64,000 nt of DNA from Opitutaceae bacterium (lineage in GTDB: Bacteria > Verrucomicrobiota > Verrucomicrobiia > Opitutales > Opitutaceae). The notes under the pieces are model-generated. The model had not been told where the DNA came from. It did no database searches and saw only the letters and a list, made by a program, of their open reading frames with translations. How positions within the stretch are numbered: the stretch's first letter is position 1; the number at the start of each line of letters is the position of its first letter. The DNA lies in the NCBI GenBank assembly GCA_016711225.1, contig JADJTK010000032.1, positions 11,048 through 75,047 of the forward strand, in the 5' to 3' direction. Below are positions 9,255 through 19,242 of this stretch, piece after piece. The position numbers and the translations under genes were made by a program.

Positions 9255-11424
9255 TCACGCCTGCAGCAGCCGTCGCAGCCCGGCTTCATCAAGCACGGGC
9301 ACGTTGAGCGCTCGGGCCTTCTCCAATTTTGAGCCAGCCTCCTCGCCGGCCACCACGTAATGGGTCTTCTTGGAGACACTGCCGCTGACCTTGCCGCCGG
9401 CTGCCTCCACCAGCGCCGTCGCCTCCTCGCGCGAAAGTGTGGGCAGCGTGCCGGTGAGCACCACAGTCTTGCCCGCCAGCACCGCCGCGGCACCGCCGGT
9501 GGCGGGAGGAGTTGGTGCCACTCCGACTTGGCGCAGCTCCTCAAGCAGCGCACGGTTGGCGGGCGCGGCGAACCACGCCTGGATCAGGCCGCAGGTACGC
9601 TCGCCGATGCCGCCCACGTTGAGCAGGTCCGCCTCGCTCGCGACCGCGAGCGCATCGAGCGAACGAAAACGCCCCGCCAAATCCTTCGAGCTGGCCGCAC
9701 CCACCTGCGGGATACCGAGCCCGTTGAGCACCCGCCAAAGATCGGCTCTGCGACGCGCTTCGATCGCGGCGATGAGGTTGCCCGCCCAGACTTCGCCCGA
9801 CTTTTTTAGCGGGAGCAGATCTTCGCGCCTCAGCCGAAAGATGTCGGGGATTGTCTTCACCAGCCCACGCTCGATCAGCAGCGCCACGACCTCCTCGCCC
9901 AACCCGTCGATATCGAGACATGCCTTCGAGGCGAAATGCTCCAGCCGGCGCCGCACCTTCTCGGGGCAATCGGGATTCGGGCAACGCCACACCACCTCGC
10001 CCTCGGCGCGCGTCGCCGGCGTTCCGCATACCGGGCACACCGTCGGGAAAACGTACGGGGCGAGCCCCCCCGGGCGTTTGGCCAAGAGCACCTGCACCAC
10101 CGCAGGGATGATCTCGCCGGCCTTCTCGATGAGCACGTAGTCGCCCGGGCGCACATCCTTGCGCGCGATTTCGTCGGAATTGTGCAGCGTGGCGCGTTTC
10201 ACCGTGGTACCGGCGAGCAGCACGGGCTCGAGCTCCGCCACCGGAGTAAGCGCGCCGGTGCGGCCCACCTGGATCGAGATCGACCGCACACACGTCTCGG
10301 CCCGGTCGGGGGCGAACTTGTACGCACAAGCCCAACGCGGCGAAAGCTTGCGGGCGCTCTGGCCCTCACCACGGGCGCCGGCGAGACGCTGCTGGTCGAG
10401 GCGGTCAAGCTTCACCACGGCGCCGTCGGTGCCGTAAGGAAGACCGCGACGCACCTGGTCGAGCTCAAGCACGGCCGACCACACTGCGTCGATGCCGCGC
10501 ACGACCCAGAATTTCTCGACCACGGGCAACCCCCACGCCACCAGCCGCGCCAAATACGCAGACTGTGACGGCGCAGGTTCAGCCGGCTCACAGGCGCCGA
10601 GACCATAAAGCACGATCTCCAGCCGCCGCTTCGCCACTTCGGCGGAGTCGAGGAGTTTGAGCGTGCCCGCCGCGAGGTTGCGCGGATTCGCATAGGGCTC
10701 GAGACCAGCTTCCTCCTGCTCGCGGTTGATGCGCTGAAATTCCTCCAACCCCAAAAAGATCTCCCCGCGGATTTCGATCAACGCGGGAAAGCCGGCGCCC
10801 GTTGAACGGTGGCCGCTGGGCGGAGGCTCTGAGGCGAAGAGCGGTAACTCACCGGGGGATACTCCGCTCTCCGCGGTCGTACCTTCGCGCACCGTTTCGG
10901 CCTTCAACGACCCGCCCTGCAGGGACGGGCCACCATCCGCACGTAGCGTGTGCGGCAGCCCTCGGATCGTGCGCACATTGGCGGTCACGTCGTCGCCTTC
11001 CTCGCCGTCGCCACGGGTGACGGCGCGCACGAGCCGGCCGTTTTCAAATGTGAGGCTCACCGCCAACCCGTCGATCTTCGGCTCGACGGTGTAGGCCAGA
11101 TCGTCGGTCCCGAGCAACTTCACCAGCCGGGCATGAAACTCCCGCAGCTCCGCCTCATCATAGGTGTTGTCGAGGGTCATCATCGACTGCCGGTGACGCA
11201 CCCGCATAAAGCCCTCCGCCCGGTCGTCGCCCACCCGCTTGGTGGGTGATGCACCAACGGCCAGTTCAGGATGCGCCGCCTCGAGATCGGCGAGCTCGCG
11301 CTTGAGCCGGTCGTAGTCGAAATCGCCGATCTCCGGGCGCGCCTGCCGATAATACAGCTCGTCGTGGTGGGCGAGCTCGGTTCGGAGGGGTGGTTATATG
11401 GGCCTGTGCTTCCTGCGGTGTCAT
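9255..11424 (-). pseudogene. ligA: NAD-dependent DNA ligase, frameshifted near the N-terminus
   Basis: The gene encodes bacterial DNA ligase, which seals nicks during replication using NAD. Visible parts are the end of domain Ia (ELYYRQARPEIGDFDYDRLK), the adenylation motif EPKIDGLAVSL with the nucleophilic Lys, the OB fold, a zinc finger (CPVCGTPAT ... CPNPDCP), helix-hairpin-helix repeats and a C-terminal BRCT domain. The true start is probably ATG 11422-11424 (MTPQEAQAHIT), but a one-base excess in the run at 11387-11390 shifts the frame before LRTELAHHDELYY. A stop at 11394-11396 blocks the downstream frame from extending upstream. The longest uninterrupted start, GTG at 11232-11234, would lose domain Ia, which binds the nicotinamide part of NAD. 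An extra segment of about 50 residues lies before ALIEIRGEIFL. Sequence error or true mutation cannot be separated here. Confidence 0.85.
10910..10934 (-). repeat. Family C palindrome inside ligA
   Basis: Read on the minus strand it begins GTGGCCCGTCCCTGCAGGGC, a copy of the dispersed element also seen at 57880, 62767 and 63245. It lies in frame in the ligA adenylation domain, coding DGGPSLQGGS within a roughly 50-residue insertion absent from typical LigA proteins. Confidence 0.7.
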
Positions 11425-11748
11425 GCGGCGATGGGACAAGCGCGACGCTAGCGGCCCGCCCCCGCAGCTCCAAGTGACAAGTTCGCAGGGACCGTCCCCC
11501 GACACCATCCTTGATCCGCTTCGCGACCATCATGCCCCAAGCGCCCACCAAGTAGGTCCGGTCTCCGACCGGATTCCCTCGTCCCGCGCGTAATCCCGGC
11601 CTCGTCCAGCACCACTGGCCACAGCCCGGTCCCTCACCTCGACTCAGCCCCCTCCGAACTGTACGAGCAAACTTCACCCCGTTGGCGGCTTGTCGTCCGT
11701 CGCTGGCGCACCCATCCTCGTCGCTCCCCTGCCAACCCCGGATTCACC
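11425..11748. other. Intergenic region between ligA and the GH2 gene, with a family B half repeat
   Basis: This 324-base stretch separates two divergently transcribed genes and must hold both promoters. The only element recognised is the family B half repeat at 11552-11573 (GTAGGTCCGGTCTCCGACCG). No credible small gene was found. Confidence 0.5.
11552..11573 (+). repeat. Family B palindromic half-element
   Basis: GTAGGTCCGGTCTCCGACCG followed by GA. The same sequence forms the left arm of the paired elements at 53459 and 57934. Here the right arm is missing. Confidence 0.65.
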
Positions 11749-14700
11749 ATGTCGCCGACCCGCATCCCCTCCACCACGCTCCGCGCCCTGACCTTCCTCG
11801 CCTGTTCGCCCGTGCTCGCCCTTGTGGCCAACTCGACCCCGACTCCCGAATGGAAGGATGAGACCCAGCTCCATTCCGGCACCGAGCCACCGGCGGCCAC
11901 CATGGTCCGCTACGCCACCGCCGAGCAGGCCCGAACTTTCGCCCCCTCCTCACCCTTCGTCCGCTCGCTCAACGGCGACTGGAAATTCGCCTGGGTGCCC
12001 AAGCCCGCCGATCGCATCGCCAACTTCTGGAAACCGGAGTTCGACGACACCACATGGAAGACCGTTCCCGTGCCCTCCAACGTCGAAATCCAGGGCTACG
12101 GCATTCCGATCTACACCAACATCAGTTACCCCTGGAAGAACCCGCAGCCGCCGCTCCCGCCGGAAGACTACAACCCCGTCTCCGCCTACCGCACCTCCTT
12201 CCAAGTCCCCGCTGATTGGCAGGGTCGCGAAATCTATGTGACGTTCGACGGCGTCAACTCGTTCTTCTATCTCTGGCTCAACGGCCAAAAACTCGGCTTC
12301 AGCAAGGACAGCCGCACCCCCGCCACCTTCCGCCTCACGCCGTACCTGAAGGCCGGCGACAACCTGCTCGCCGCCGAAGTCTTCCGCTGGTGCGACGGCT
12401 CCTACCTCGAGGATCAGGACTTCTGGCGCCTCAGCGGCATCTTCCGCGATGTCACCCTCTGGAGCGCTCCCCCAACGCGAATTCGCGACTGCGCCGTATC
12501 CACGCATTTCATCAACTCGAACTACCGCGATGGGTACCTTGAGGTCTTGACTGATGTGATTGTCGAGACTGAGCGAGCCAAGGCGATCGCCATAGATGCA
12601 ACGCTACTCGACCCATCAGGAGTAGCCGTATTCGCCAACAAGAAGATTGGGCAGAACGCTCCCGGCTTTGATAAGTCCGGTACTGTCCTGTTTGGGCACA
12701 CCGTCTCCGCCCCGCAGCTCTGGTCCGCCGAGGCCCCGAATCTCTACACCCTCCTGCTCACCACCAAGGACGCCGCCGGCAAAGTGCTCGAGGTCATCCC
12801 GACCCGCGTCGGCTTCCGCTCCGTGGAGATCCGCTCCGGCCACCTGCTGGTCAACGGCCAACCCGTTCTGATGCGCGGCGTGAACCGCCACGAATGGGAT
12901 CCTGAGCTCGGCCAGGTCGTCACCCGCGAGCGCATGATTCAGGACATCCGGTTGATGAAGCAGCACAACATCAACGCTGTGCGCACCTGCCACTACCCCA
13001 ACGTCCCCGAGTGGTACGCCCTCTGCGACGAGTACGGGCTCTACGTCATCGACGAGGCCAACATCGAGTCGCACGGCATCGGTTACACCGAGGACCAGAC
13101 CCTCTCCCATAAACCGTCGTGGGGTCCCGCGCACCTCGACCGCACCATCCGCATGTTCGAGCGCGACAAGAACCACCCCTCGATCATCACCTGGTCGCTC
13201 GGCAACGAAGCCGGCTTTGGCGACAACTTCCGCGCCACCTACGCTTGGTTGAAGCAACGCGACCCCTCGCGCCCGGTCCAGTACGAGGGCGACCGCAGCT
13301 TCACCTGTACCGACATCGTCTGCCCGATGTACGCCTCGCCCGAGACCGTGCACAACTACGCCGCCCTCCCCCGCACCAAGCCCTTCATCCAATGCGAGTA
13401 CGCCCACGCCATGGGCAACAGCACCGGCGACATCTGGGCCTATTGGCGCCCGATCTACGAAGGCCTCCCGTACCTGCAGGGCGGTTTCATCTGGGACTGG
13501 GTCGACCAGGGCCTGCGTACGCCCGTGCCCGCCTCCCGGAAAATCGAGCTCCTCGAGAACGCGCGCTCGCTTCCCCTCGATCCCAAGCTCGGCACCTTCT
13601 TCGCCTACGGTGGCACCTTCGGCCCGGCCGGCACCGCCTCCGACGGCAACTTCTGCGGCAACGGCCTCGTCTCCGCGGACCGCGTGCCGCACCCCGGCCT
13701 CTCCGAGGTGAAGAAGGTGTATCAGCCGATTCAGTTCCGCGCCGGCGACCTTTCCCGCGGCGAGGTGGTCGCGGCCCATTGGGGCGACTTTCTCTCCGCA
13801 CAGGATTGGCTGGCCGCCGACTGGCGCCTCGTGGCCGACGGCAAGATTCTCCAACAGGGCCGCCTCGACGGCTTCACCCTGGCCCCCCGCGAGACCAAGA
13901 CCATCGCCATCCCGTTGGCCCCGATCACTCCCGCCCCGGCCACCGAGTATTTCCTCGAGCTCAGCTTCAAGCTGAAGGCCTCCACCCCTTGGGCGCCCGC
14001 CGGCCACGAAGTCGCGTGGGAGCAGTTCAAGCTGCCGCTCGCCGCGCCGGCGCAGGCCAAGGCGGCGCCCGCCCGCCCGCTCACGCTCGACCAACAGCCC
14101 ACCCGCCTCATCGTGCGAGGCCCCGGCTTTTCCGCCGCCATCGACCGCACCTCCGGACTGCTCGTGTCGCTGAAGTCCGGTGATGCCGAGCTGCTCGCCG
14201 GCCCGCTCGGGCCGCACTTCTGGCGCGCCCCGGTCGACAACGACCGCGGCAACAAGATGGTCGACAATACCCCCGCCAAAAACACCTGGACGCCCGGCGG
14301 CGCCGGCATCTGGCGCAAGGCGCACGAGACATTCGCCCCGACCAAAGTTACCGTGACCCAACCCGAGCCTGGCCGCATCGTCGTGACCGCCGTCGGCCCG
14401 ATCTCGGCCCCGCGCAGCGAGCACCGCGTCACTTGGACCTTCCTCGGCAGCGGCGACCTCCTCGTCGAGTCCTCCTGGACTCCCGAGCCGTACCTTGCGG
14501 TGGCCGAGCCGCCCCGCTTCGGTATGCAAACCACCCTGCGCACCGGATTCGACCACCTCTCGTGGTTCGGCAAAGGCCCGCATGAAACCTATTGGGACCG
14601 CCAGGACGCCCGCGTCGGCCTCTACACCGGGCTCGTGCGCGACCAATATTTCGACTACATCAAGCCGCAGGAAACCGGCAACAAGGAGGGCGTGCGCTGG

Positions 14701-15024
14701 CTCGCGCTCACCAACCCGGCCGGCGTGGGTCTGCTCGCGGTAGGCCGTCCGCTGCTCAGCGCCAACGCCCTCCATCAAACCACCGACGACCTCTTCTGCG
14801 CCACCCAGCTCGAGAACTTCTACCGGTATCAGTTGCCGGAGCGCGACACGGTCACCCTCAACCTCGATCTCCACCAGCGCGGCGTCGGCGGCGACGACTC
14901 CTGGGGGGCGCAACCGCACACGCCGTTCCGCCTCACCCCGTGGCCGCTGACCTACTCGTATCGCCTGAAAGTGCTCGCCGGCGGCGAGGACCTGTCCGCC
15001 TTAGCCAAGCAAGCGGTGGAGTAA
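11749..15024 (+). CDS. Secreted GH2 beta-galactosidase, LacZ type
   Basis: The 1091-residue protein carries a signal peptide (TTLRALTFLACSPVLALVA) and the complete five-domain LacZ layout. The sugar-binding domain includes SLNGDWKFAW, and the TIM barrel carries the acid/base in SLGNEAGFG (Glu about 487) and the nucleophile in QCEYAHAMGNS (Glu about 550). The C-terminal half is the small-chain beta-sandwich (WFGKGPHETYWDR). It should release terminal beta-galactose from oligosaccharides in the periplasm or outside, consistent with galactan side chains of pectin. It stands alone between ligA and the patatin gene. Codons in bases about 12535-12690 are less GC-rich than the rest. Confidence 0.93.
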   Translation: MSPTRIPSTTLRALTFLACSPVLALVANSTPTPEWKDETQLHSGTEPPAATMVRYATAEQARTFAPSSPFVRSLNGDWKFAWVPKPADRIANFWKPEFDDTTWKTVPVPSNVEIQGYGIPIYTNISYPWKNPQPPLPPEDYNPVSAYRTSFQVPADWQGREIYVTFDGVNSFFYLWLNGQKLGFSKDSRTPATFRLTPYLKAGDNLLAAEVFRWCDGSYLEDQDFWRLSGIFRDVTLWSAPPTRIRDCAVSTHFINSNYRDGYLEVLTDVIVETERAKAIAIDATLLDPSGVAVFANKKIGQNAPGFDKSGTVLFGHTVSAPQLWSAEAPNLYTLLLTTKDAAGKVLEVIPTRVGFRSVEIRSGHLLVNGQPVLMRGVNRHEWDPELGQVVTRERMIQDIRLMKQHNINAVRTCHYPNVPEWYALCDEYGLYVIDEANIESHGIGYTEDQTLSHKPSWGPAHLDRTIRMFERDKNHPSIITWSLGNEAGFGDNFRATYAWLKQRDPSRPVQYEGDRSFTCTDIVCPMYASPETVHNYAALPRTKPFIQCEYAHAMGNSTGDIWAYWRPIYEGLPYLQGGFIWDWVDQGLRTPVPASRKIELLENARSLPLDPKLGTFFAYGGTFGPAGTASDGNFCGNGLVSADRVPHPGLSEVKKVYQPIQFRAGDLSRGEVVAAHWGDFLSAQDWLAADWRLVADGKILQQGRLDGFTLAPRETKTIAIPLAPITPAPATEYFLELSFKLKASTPWAPAGHEVAWEQFKLPLAAPAQAKAAPARPLTLDQQPTRLIVRGPGFSAAIDRTSGLLVSLKSGDAELLAGPLGPHFWRAPVDNDRGNKMVDNTPAKNTWTPGGAGIWRKAHETFAPTKVTVTQPEPGRIVVTAVGPISAPRSEHRVTWTFLGSGDLLVESSWTPEPYLAVAEPPRFGMQTTLRTGFDHLSWFGKGPHETYWDRQDARVGLYTGLVRDQYFDYIKPQETGNKEGVRWLALTNPAGVGLLAVGRPLLSANALHQTTDDLFCATQLENFYRYQLPERDTVTLNLDLHQRGVGGDDSWGAQPHTPFRLTPWPLTYSYRLKVLAGGEDLSALAKQAVE

Positions 15025-15048
15025 GCGTAGCCGGCACGCGCGCGGCGG

Positions 15049-18000
15049 TTACGGCTTCAACTGGAGGAGCCTGACCGCCGCAGCGCCATCGGCGTCTTGG
15101 TCTTCCGGACGCACGCCTTCGCCCGTGCTTGCCCCCGTGAGTTGCAGGAACATACCGACGCAACGGCCTTGCCGCCATTGGCGCACATCATAGCGGAAGC
15201 CCCGGCTGCGATAGAAGTCGATGAGATCGGTCTGCTGGCGACGGCTCACCGTCTCCCGCCCCAACCGCCGCTCGACGAGATCCCGATTGCGCACCTCCTC
15301 CAGCCGCACCTCCAGCCGGGCGAACCGCTCCTTCCGGTAATGGCGGATCAGTGCATCCAGCAGACAGCTGGTGTAATCGCCGAACGCGAACTCGGGAGGG
15401 ATGAACAAGTCCTCCAACGCCCACGAGGCGAAGTTTCCATCTCCCGCCTCCTCTTCCGCCACCTGCGCCAGACCGACCTGCAGCAACGACCGCCCCCCCT
15501 CTTCCCGGCACGGCAGGTCAAGCACCAGCTGGAAAGCCTGCCGCGTCCCCACCGGAAACACGCAACCCGGACGAAGCACCTTCAGGCGATCCATCGCGCG
15601 GGGAACCACCGCTCCGATCCCTTCCGGCCCCCGGCTCGCTCGCGCCCCCTCCGGTACCGAAGCCCCGACCACGCCCTGCAAGTGCAGTCGCTGCTCGGCG
15701 AACGCCTGAAAGCCTTCGCCAAAGAGCGGCTTGATCACCAGCCACCACTCGCGCACGACGGGCAGGGCGGCCCAGCGATGCAGCCGGCTCATCCAACTGC
15801 TGGCCGCCGGATGCGTGCAGTTTTGATCCAGTTCGCAGACCACCCACGCCTCCTCCAAGAGCTTGCAGACCTCGATCGCCAGCAGCGCCTCGCGGCAGGC
15901 CCCCGCCCCAAGCCCCTCTCCGGTGATTCCGAGATACGGCAGACAATGGGCCGCCGTATCTTGGTTTCCCAGCAACGCATCCAGCTCCCGGGCATGATCC
16001 CACAACCGCACCCCGGCCTCGTGCTCCAACCACGGCGGCTTACGACCCCAGGCCAGGCGCAGCCGCCAAAACAGCGACTCGTCGGGCAGCACGGCGGGAT
16101 CGAACAACAGCCGCTCCAGCCGCCCCACCGCCGCATTGACCATGTGCTCACCGAGGCGCCGGTAGGACTCGAACTGCGCCTCGTCGAAAAACTGATCCCC
16201 CGTAGACTCGTGCGGAAAATCGGGTCTGCGCTGCCGGTACTGCAGCACATCGGGCGGCTCATCGCCCGTCATCGAAGGTTTGAAATACACGAGGGTGCCC
16301 TTGTCCGTCCCGACCACCCCGTCGTAGTGCACCACCCCCACCACCAGATGCTGCGGCGCCAGCCCGTCGGTCCCGGGTTTGAGGGGTTCGAGATCGATCT
16401 CGATCTCGACGCCGAAGTCCTCGCGCACCCGCCGCACCGCGCGCCCTAGATCATCGAAGGCGAAGTGCACATCCTCTCCGGCATCCGCCACCACAATGTA
16501 GCGACAATGCCGCCGAATCAGTTCGTACAATCCCAGATTCTCATAGTGCCCACCGTCGGAGAGATGGATCTGCTGGGCGCCCCGGCCGTCGACCCGGCAC
16601 TGGACCATTCCCAGCATCTCGCGCAGGAACTGCACCCCAGGGCAGCGGAACCGGCTACGCCCGGGGGCCAAGCCGGCGCCCGGGTGACGTACCCACAGCC
16701 CGAGCCGCAGGTTCAGCGCCGTCATGACAAACGCCACGGCGCGCCCGAGCTCCTGCGTCCGCTCCCCCATCAGTGAATTGAAGGCCGCCGCAGAGGCCGT
16801 CAGGGCCGAGGACAATCGGAGCGGCTCGTCCGCCCGCCAATGCGCCCCCAACGCGATACCGAAACGCGACAGCACCACGCTGCGGGCCCCCCGATGCAAC
16901 GTGGCGAGGTGGTCGTTGGCCATCGTCTGATTGGCGGCGCAACAGATCAGGTGGATCGGCAGCCCGATATCGTCATGCAGCCACATGTCGTCGCCCTGCC
17001 GCTCCACCAGCACGCGCTCGTTGTCTCCGGCTCCTCCCCTCACCGCTTCGGGCGGTAGTCCGGCCCGCCCCGCCCCGAGGAAGCACCGGGCCAGACGCCC
17101 ACGATAGAACTCATGCAAGCCCAGCGCCGCCGGATCAAACCACCAAAGCACCAACGCCAGCAGCCCCCCGCTGGCACCACACCAAAGGGTCAGGACACCG
17201 AGCGTCGGCTTCGCCGTGAAATACTGCAGCGCGACCGCCGCCAAGAGGAACAACAGCACCACGATCCCGTTGGCCAGCAGCCGAGGAACCAGGGGCTTCA
17301 GCCACGCTACCCAGCCTGCGCCCGGACCCGCCAACGCGGAGAACCGCCCCAACAGGTCGGTCGCACGGTTCTCCACCTTCGGCCGCTCGAGCCAATCGCG
17401 CACCAAGCAAAACAGAGCGGTAAATACGGCCATCGCACCGCCGAGTCCGCGGATCGAAGGGCCTCGGGCGGCCCCGAGCCCCACAATCCAGTCCGCCGCC
17501 CGCCAGAGCGCCGCGAAGGCCGTCCACCCCACCAGCACCGCGAACAGGCGGCCCATCACCCGGCCCCAGGCCGCTTCCGGGAACGGCGCCCACTCGCCCG
17601 TCGGCGTGGGACAACGTCCCCAGCGCGCCAGCCACAACTGCCCTAAAGTCAATACGCCCAATGCCACGAGCAGGGCGTAGCTCGGCCGGAAGAGGTCGAC
17701 CCCGGAATCGAGCTTCCCCGCCACGTTCGCCCAGCCCCGCCAATCGTCCCCCACCCAGCCCACCCCACCAGGGAGCAGCCACTGGGCGAGCCCTACACCC
17801 GCCAGTGCCAGGGCCGTCGCCAGGGCATACCATCTCGAGTACGCGCGCTGGGCCTGCGGGGTATCCTCGATCTCGCCGTCGTTGCGCGCCCATCCGTCCG
17901 CCCACCAGAGCACCAACCCCACCGCTCCGGCCAACACGGCACCCACCACCGCCGCCGGCAGCCCTTGGCCGAGCAGCGCCACCGCCAGCCACGCCGCCCC

Positions 18001-18960
18001 TGCGGTCGCCCCGACGACCACTGCGGCGGCTGCGGCCAACGAGGGCACCAACCCGCTCACTACAGCCACCGCCGCCGCCCAGAATTCGGCATTCAACCCG
18101 CGCCGCGGGATGAGAAACCGGCTGAACTCCCTCAGGTGACGGATCTCCCGCGGCTCGCGGATCTCCTTCGGTATCCGCCCCCCATACGTGTCCCCCACCG
18201 CCCCACCTTCGGGCTGGGGGAATAGCGGCGAAGCGATCGCCGGGGTCGGCCGATGCCTCGCCCGACGCCAGCGCGTCCAGAAGCCACCCGCATAGCCGCC
18301 CCCCGACACGGTAGCCAAATAGTCGAAACGCCCCAACAACCCCTTGCTCGCCAAGGCCTGCAAGAGGCCCAGTTGTACCGTCGCGCTCCGGACCCCCCCG
18401 CCGGAAAGGGCCAGCCCCGTGCGATCATCGGTGGTGAAGGCCACCCACGGCTCGCCAGCATGCCCGATGGAAGAGACCAGCCCCGGCTGCTGCCAATCGC
18501 GCCGACGCAGTTCGCCCGGAAAAGCGGCCTCCAGCAGCAGACGGTTCTCTCGACAACGGCGCACCTCCGCCGTCGCCAGCCCTCCCGCCTCACCTGTGGC
18601 AAGGCGCACCCCGACGTTTCCACAGACCGACTTCAGATCATCGACCAGCAACGCCGAGTTGAGCGCCTCCACTAGGATTGCCGCCACCGCACCGGCAGGG
18701 GGGCGCTGCCCACACGTGAAGAATTCCGCCAGCCTAGACCGCTCCTCCTCCCGCAGCCGGCCGTGCAGAAACATCGCCACCGGGCCGCCGGTCTGGCCCC
18801 CGGCCAGCTTCCCGCCCAACCCCAGGGGACACAGAATGTCCGCCGGGGAGAATCGGGCATCCAGCAGGTCGTTTTCCAGCGTCACCAGCTGCCTGAATCC
18901 ATTCGGTTGGTCGACGGCGGCCGCCCGAAACTCAAGACCCCGATACCAATTCTCGTTCAT
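15049..18960 (-). CDS. Giant patatin-like phospholipase with a central membrane domain
   Basis: At 1303 residues this is far larger than typical bacterial patatins. The lipase parts are split. The oxyanion-hole glycine loop LALSGGGVRSA and the nucleophile in ATVSGGGYAGG (Ser about 219) come first. A roughly 300-residue region with multiple hydrophobic segments follows (LAVALLGQGLPAAVVGAVLA, GIVVLLFLLAAVALQYF). The catalytic aspartate comes after that, in HLSDGGHYENLGLYE (Asp about 802). A C-terminal region of about 450 residues has no recognised fold. The predicted activity is acyl-ester hydrolysis of lipids at the inner membrane. It is convergent with the beta-galactosidase and lies downstream of recQ on the same strand, 280 bases away. 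Confidence 0.85.
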   Translation of the reverse strand: MNENWYRGLEFRAAAVDQPNGFRQLVTLENDLLDARFSPADILCPLGLGGKLAGGQTGGPVAMFLHGRLREEERSRLAEFFTCGQRPPAGAVAAILVEALNSALLVDDLKSVCGNVGVRLATGEAGGLATAEVRRCRENRLLLEAAFPGELRRRDWQQPGLVSSIGHAGEPWVAFTTDDRTGLALSGGGVRSATVQLGLLQALASKGLLGRFDYLATVSGGGYAGGFWTRWRRARHRPTPAIASPLFPQPEGGAVGDTYGGRIPKEIREPREIRHLREFSRFLIPRRGLNAEFWAAAVAVVSGLVPSLAAAAAVVVGATAGAAWLAVALLGQGLPAAVVGAVLAGAVGLVLWWADGWARNDGEIEDTPQAQRAYSRWYALATALALAGVGLAQWLLPGGVGWVGDDWRGWANVAGKLDSGVDLFRPSYALLVALGVLTLGQLWLARWGRCPTPTGEWAPFPEAAWGRVMGRLFAVLVGWTAFAALWRAADWIVGLGAARGPSIRGLGGAMAVFTALFCLVRDWLERPKVENRATDLLGRFSALAGPGAGWVAWLKPLVPRLLANGIVVLLFLLAAVALQYFTAKPTLGVLTLWCGASGGLLALVLWWFDPAALGLHEFYRGRLARCFLGAGRAGLPPEAVRGGAGDNERVLVERQGDDMWLHDDIGLPIHLICCAANQTMANDHLATLHRGARSVVLSRFGIALGAHWRADEPLRLSSALTASAAAFNSLMGERTQELGRAVAFVMTALNLRLGLWVRHPGAGLAPGRSRFRCPGVQFLREMLGMVQCRVDGRGAQQIHLSDGGHYENLGLYELIRRHCRYIVVADAGEDVHFAFDDLGRAVRRVREDFGVEIEIDLEPLKPGTDGLAPQHLVVGVVHYDGVVGTDKGTLVYFKPSMTGDEPPDVLQYRQRRPDFPHESTGDQFFDEAQFESYRRLGEHMVNAAVGRLERLLFDPAVLPDESLFWRLRLAWGRKPPWLEHEAGVRLWDHARELDALLGNQDTAAHCLPYLGITGEGLGAGACREALLAIEVCKLLEEAWVVCELDQNCTHPAASSWMSRLHRWAALPVVREWWLVIKPLFGEGFQAFAEQRLHLQGVVGASVPEGARASRGPEGIGAVVPRAMDRLKVLRPGCVFPVGTRQAFQLVLDLPCREEGGRSLLQVGLAQVAEEEAGDGNFASWALEDLFIPPEFAFGDYTSCLLDALIRHYRKERFARLEVRLEEVRNRDLVERRLGRETVSRRQQTDLIDFYRSRGFRYDVRQWRQGRCVGMFLQLTGASTGEGVRPEDQDADGAAAVRLLQLKP

Positions 18961-19242
18961 AGTCTTCCCGGTTTAAGGGGTTCCGATCATCGTACCCACA
19001 GCCCAAGGCGGCGTGCCGGCGGACGCCGCCTGCGCCCTCCGGCCGTGATCGCTCCACCGGGCCGAGCGAAGGCCATCGCCATGCAGCAGATTCATCCGCA
19101 TCGCAGTATCTCGTAGCAGAACAGCGGTCCCGACGGGGGGCGGAAGGGCCGCGCTTGTGCCGCACGAGTGTGCGAATACCCAGGCGCGGCGCAAGCGAGT
19201 CACTGGATTTCCATGCCGGGGCCCCGCCCGGCCTTCTTTGGC

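Noticed and set aside
12616..14919. 767-codon minus-strand frame across the LacZ-type gene
   Set aside because: Shadow of the GH2 gene; no conserved motif and strongly biased composition.
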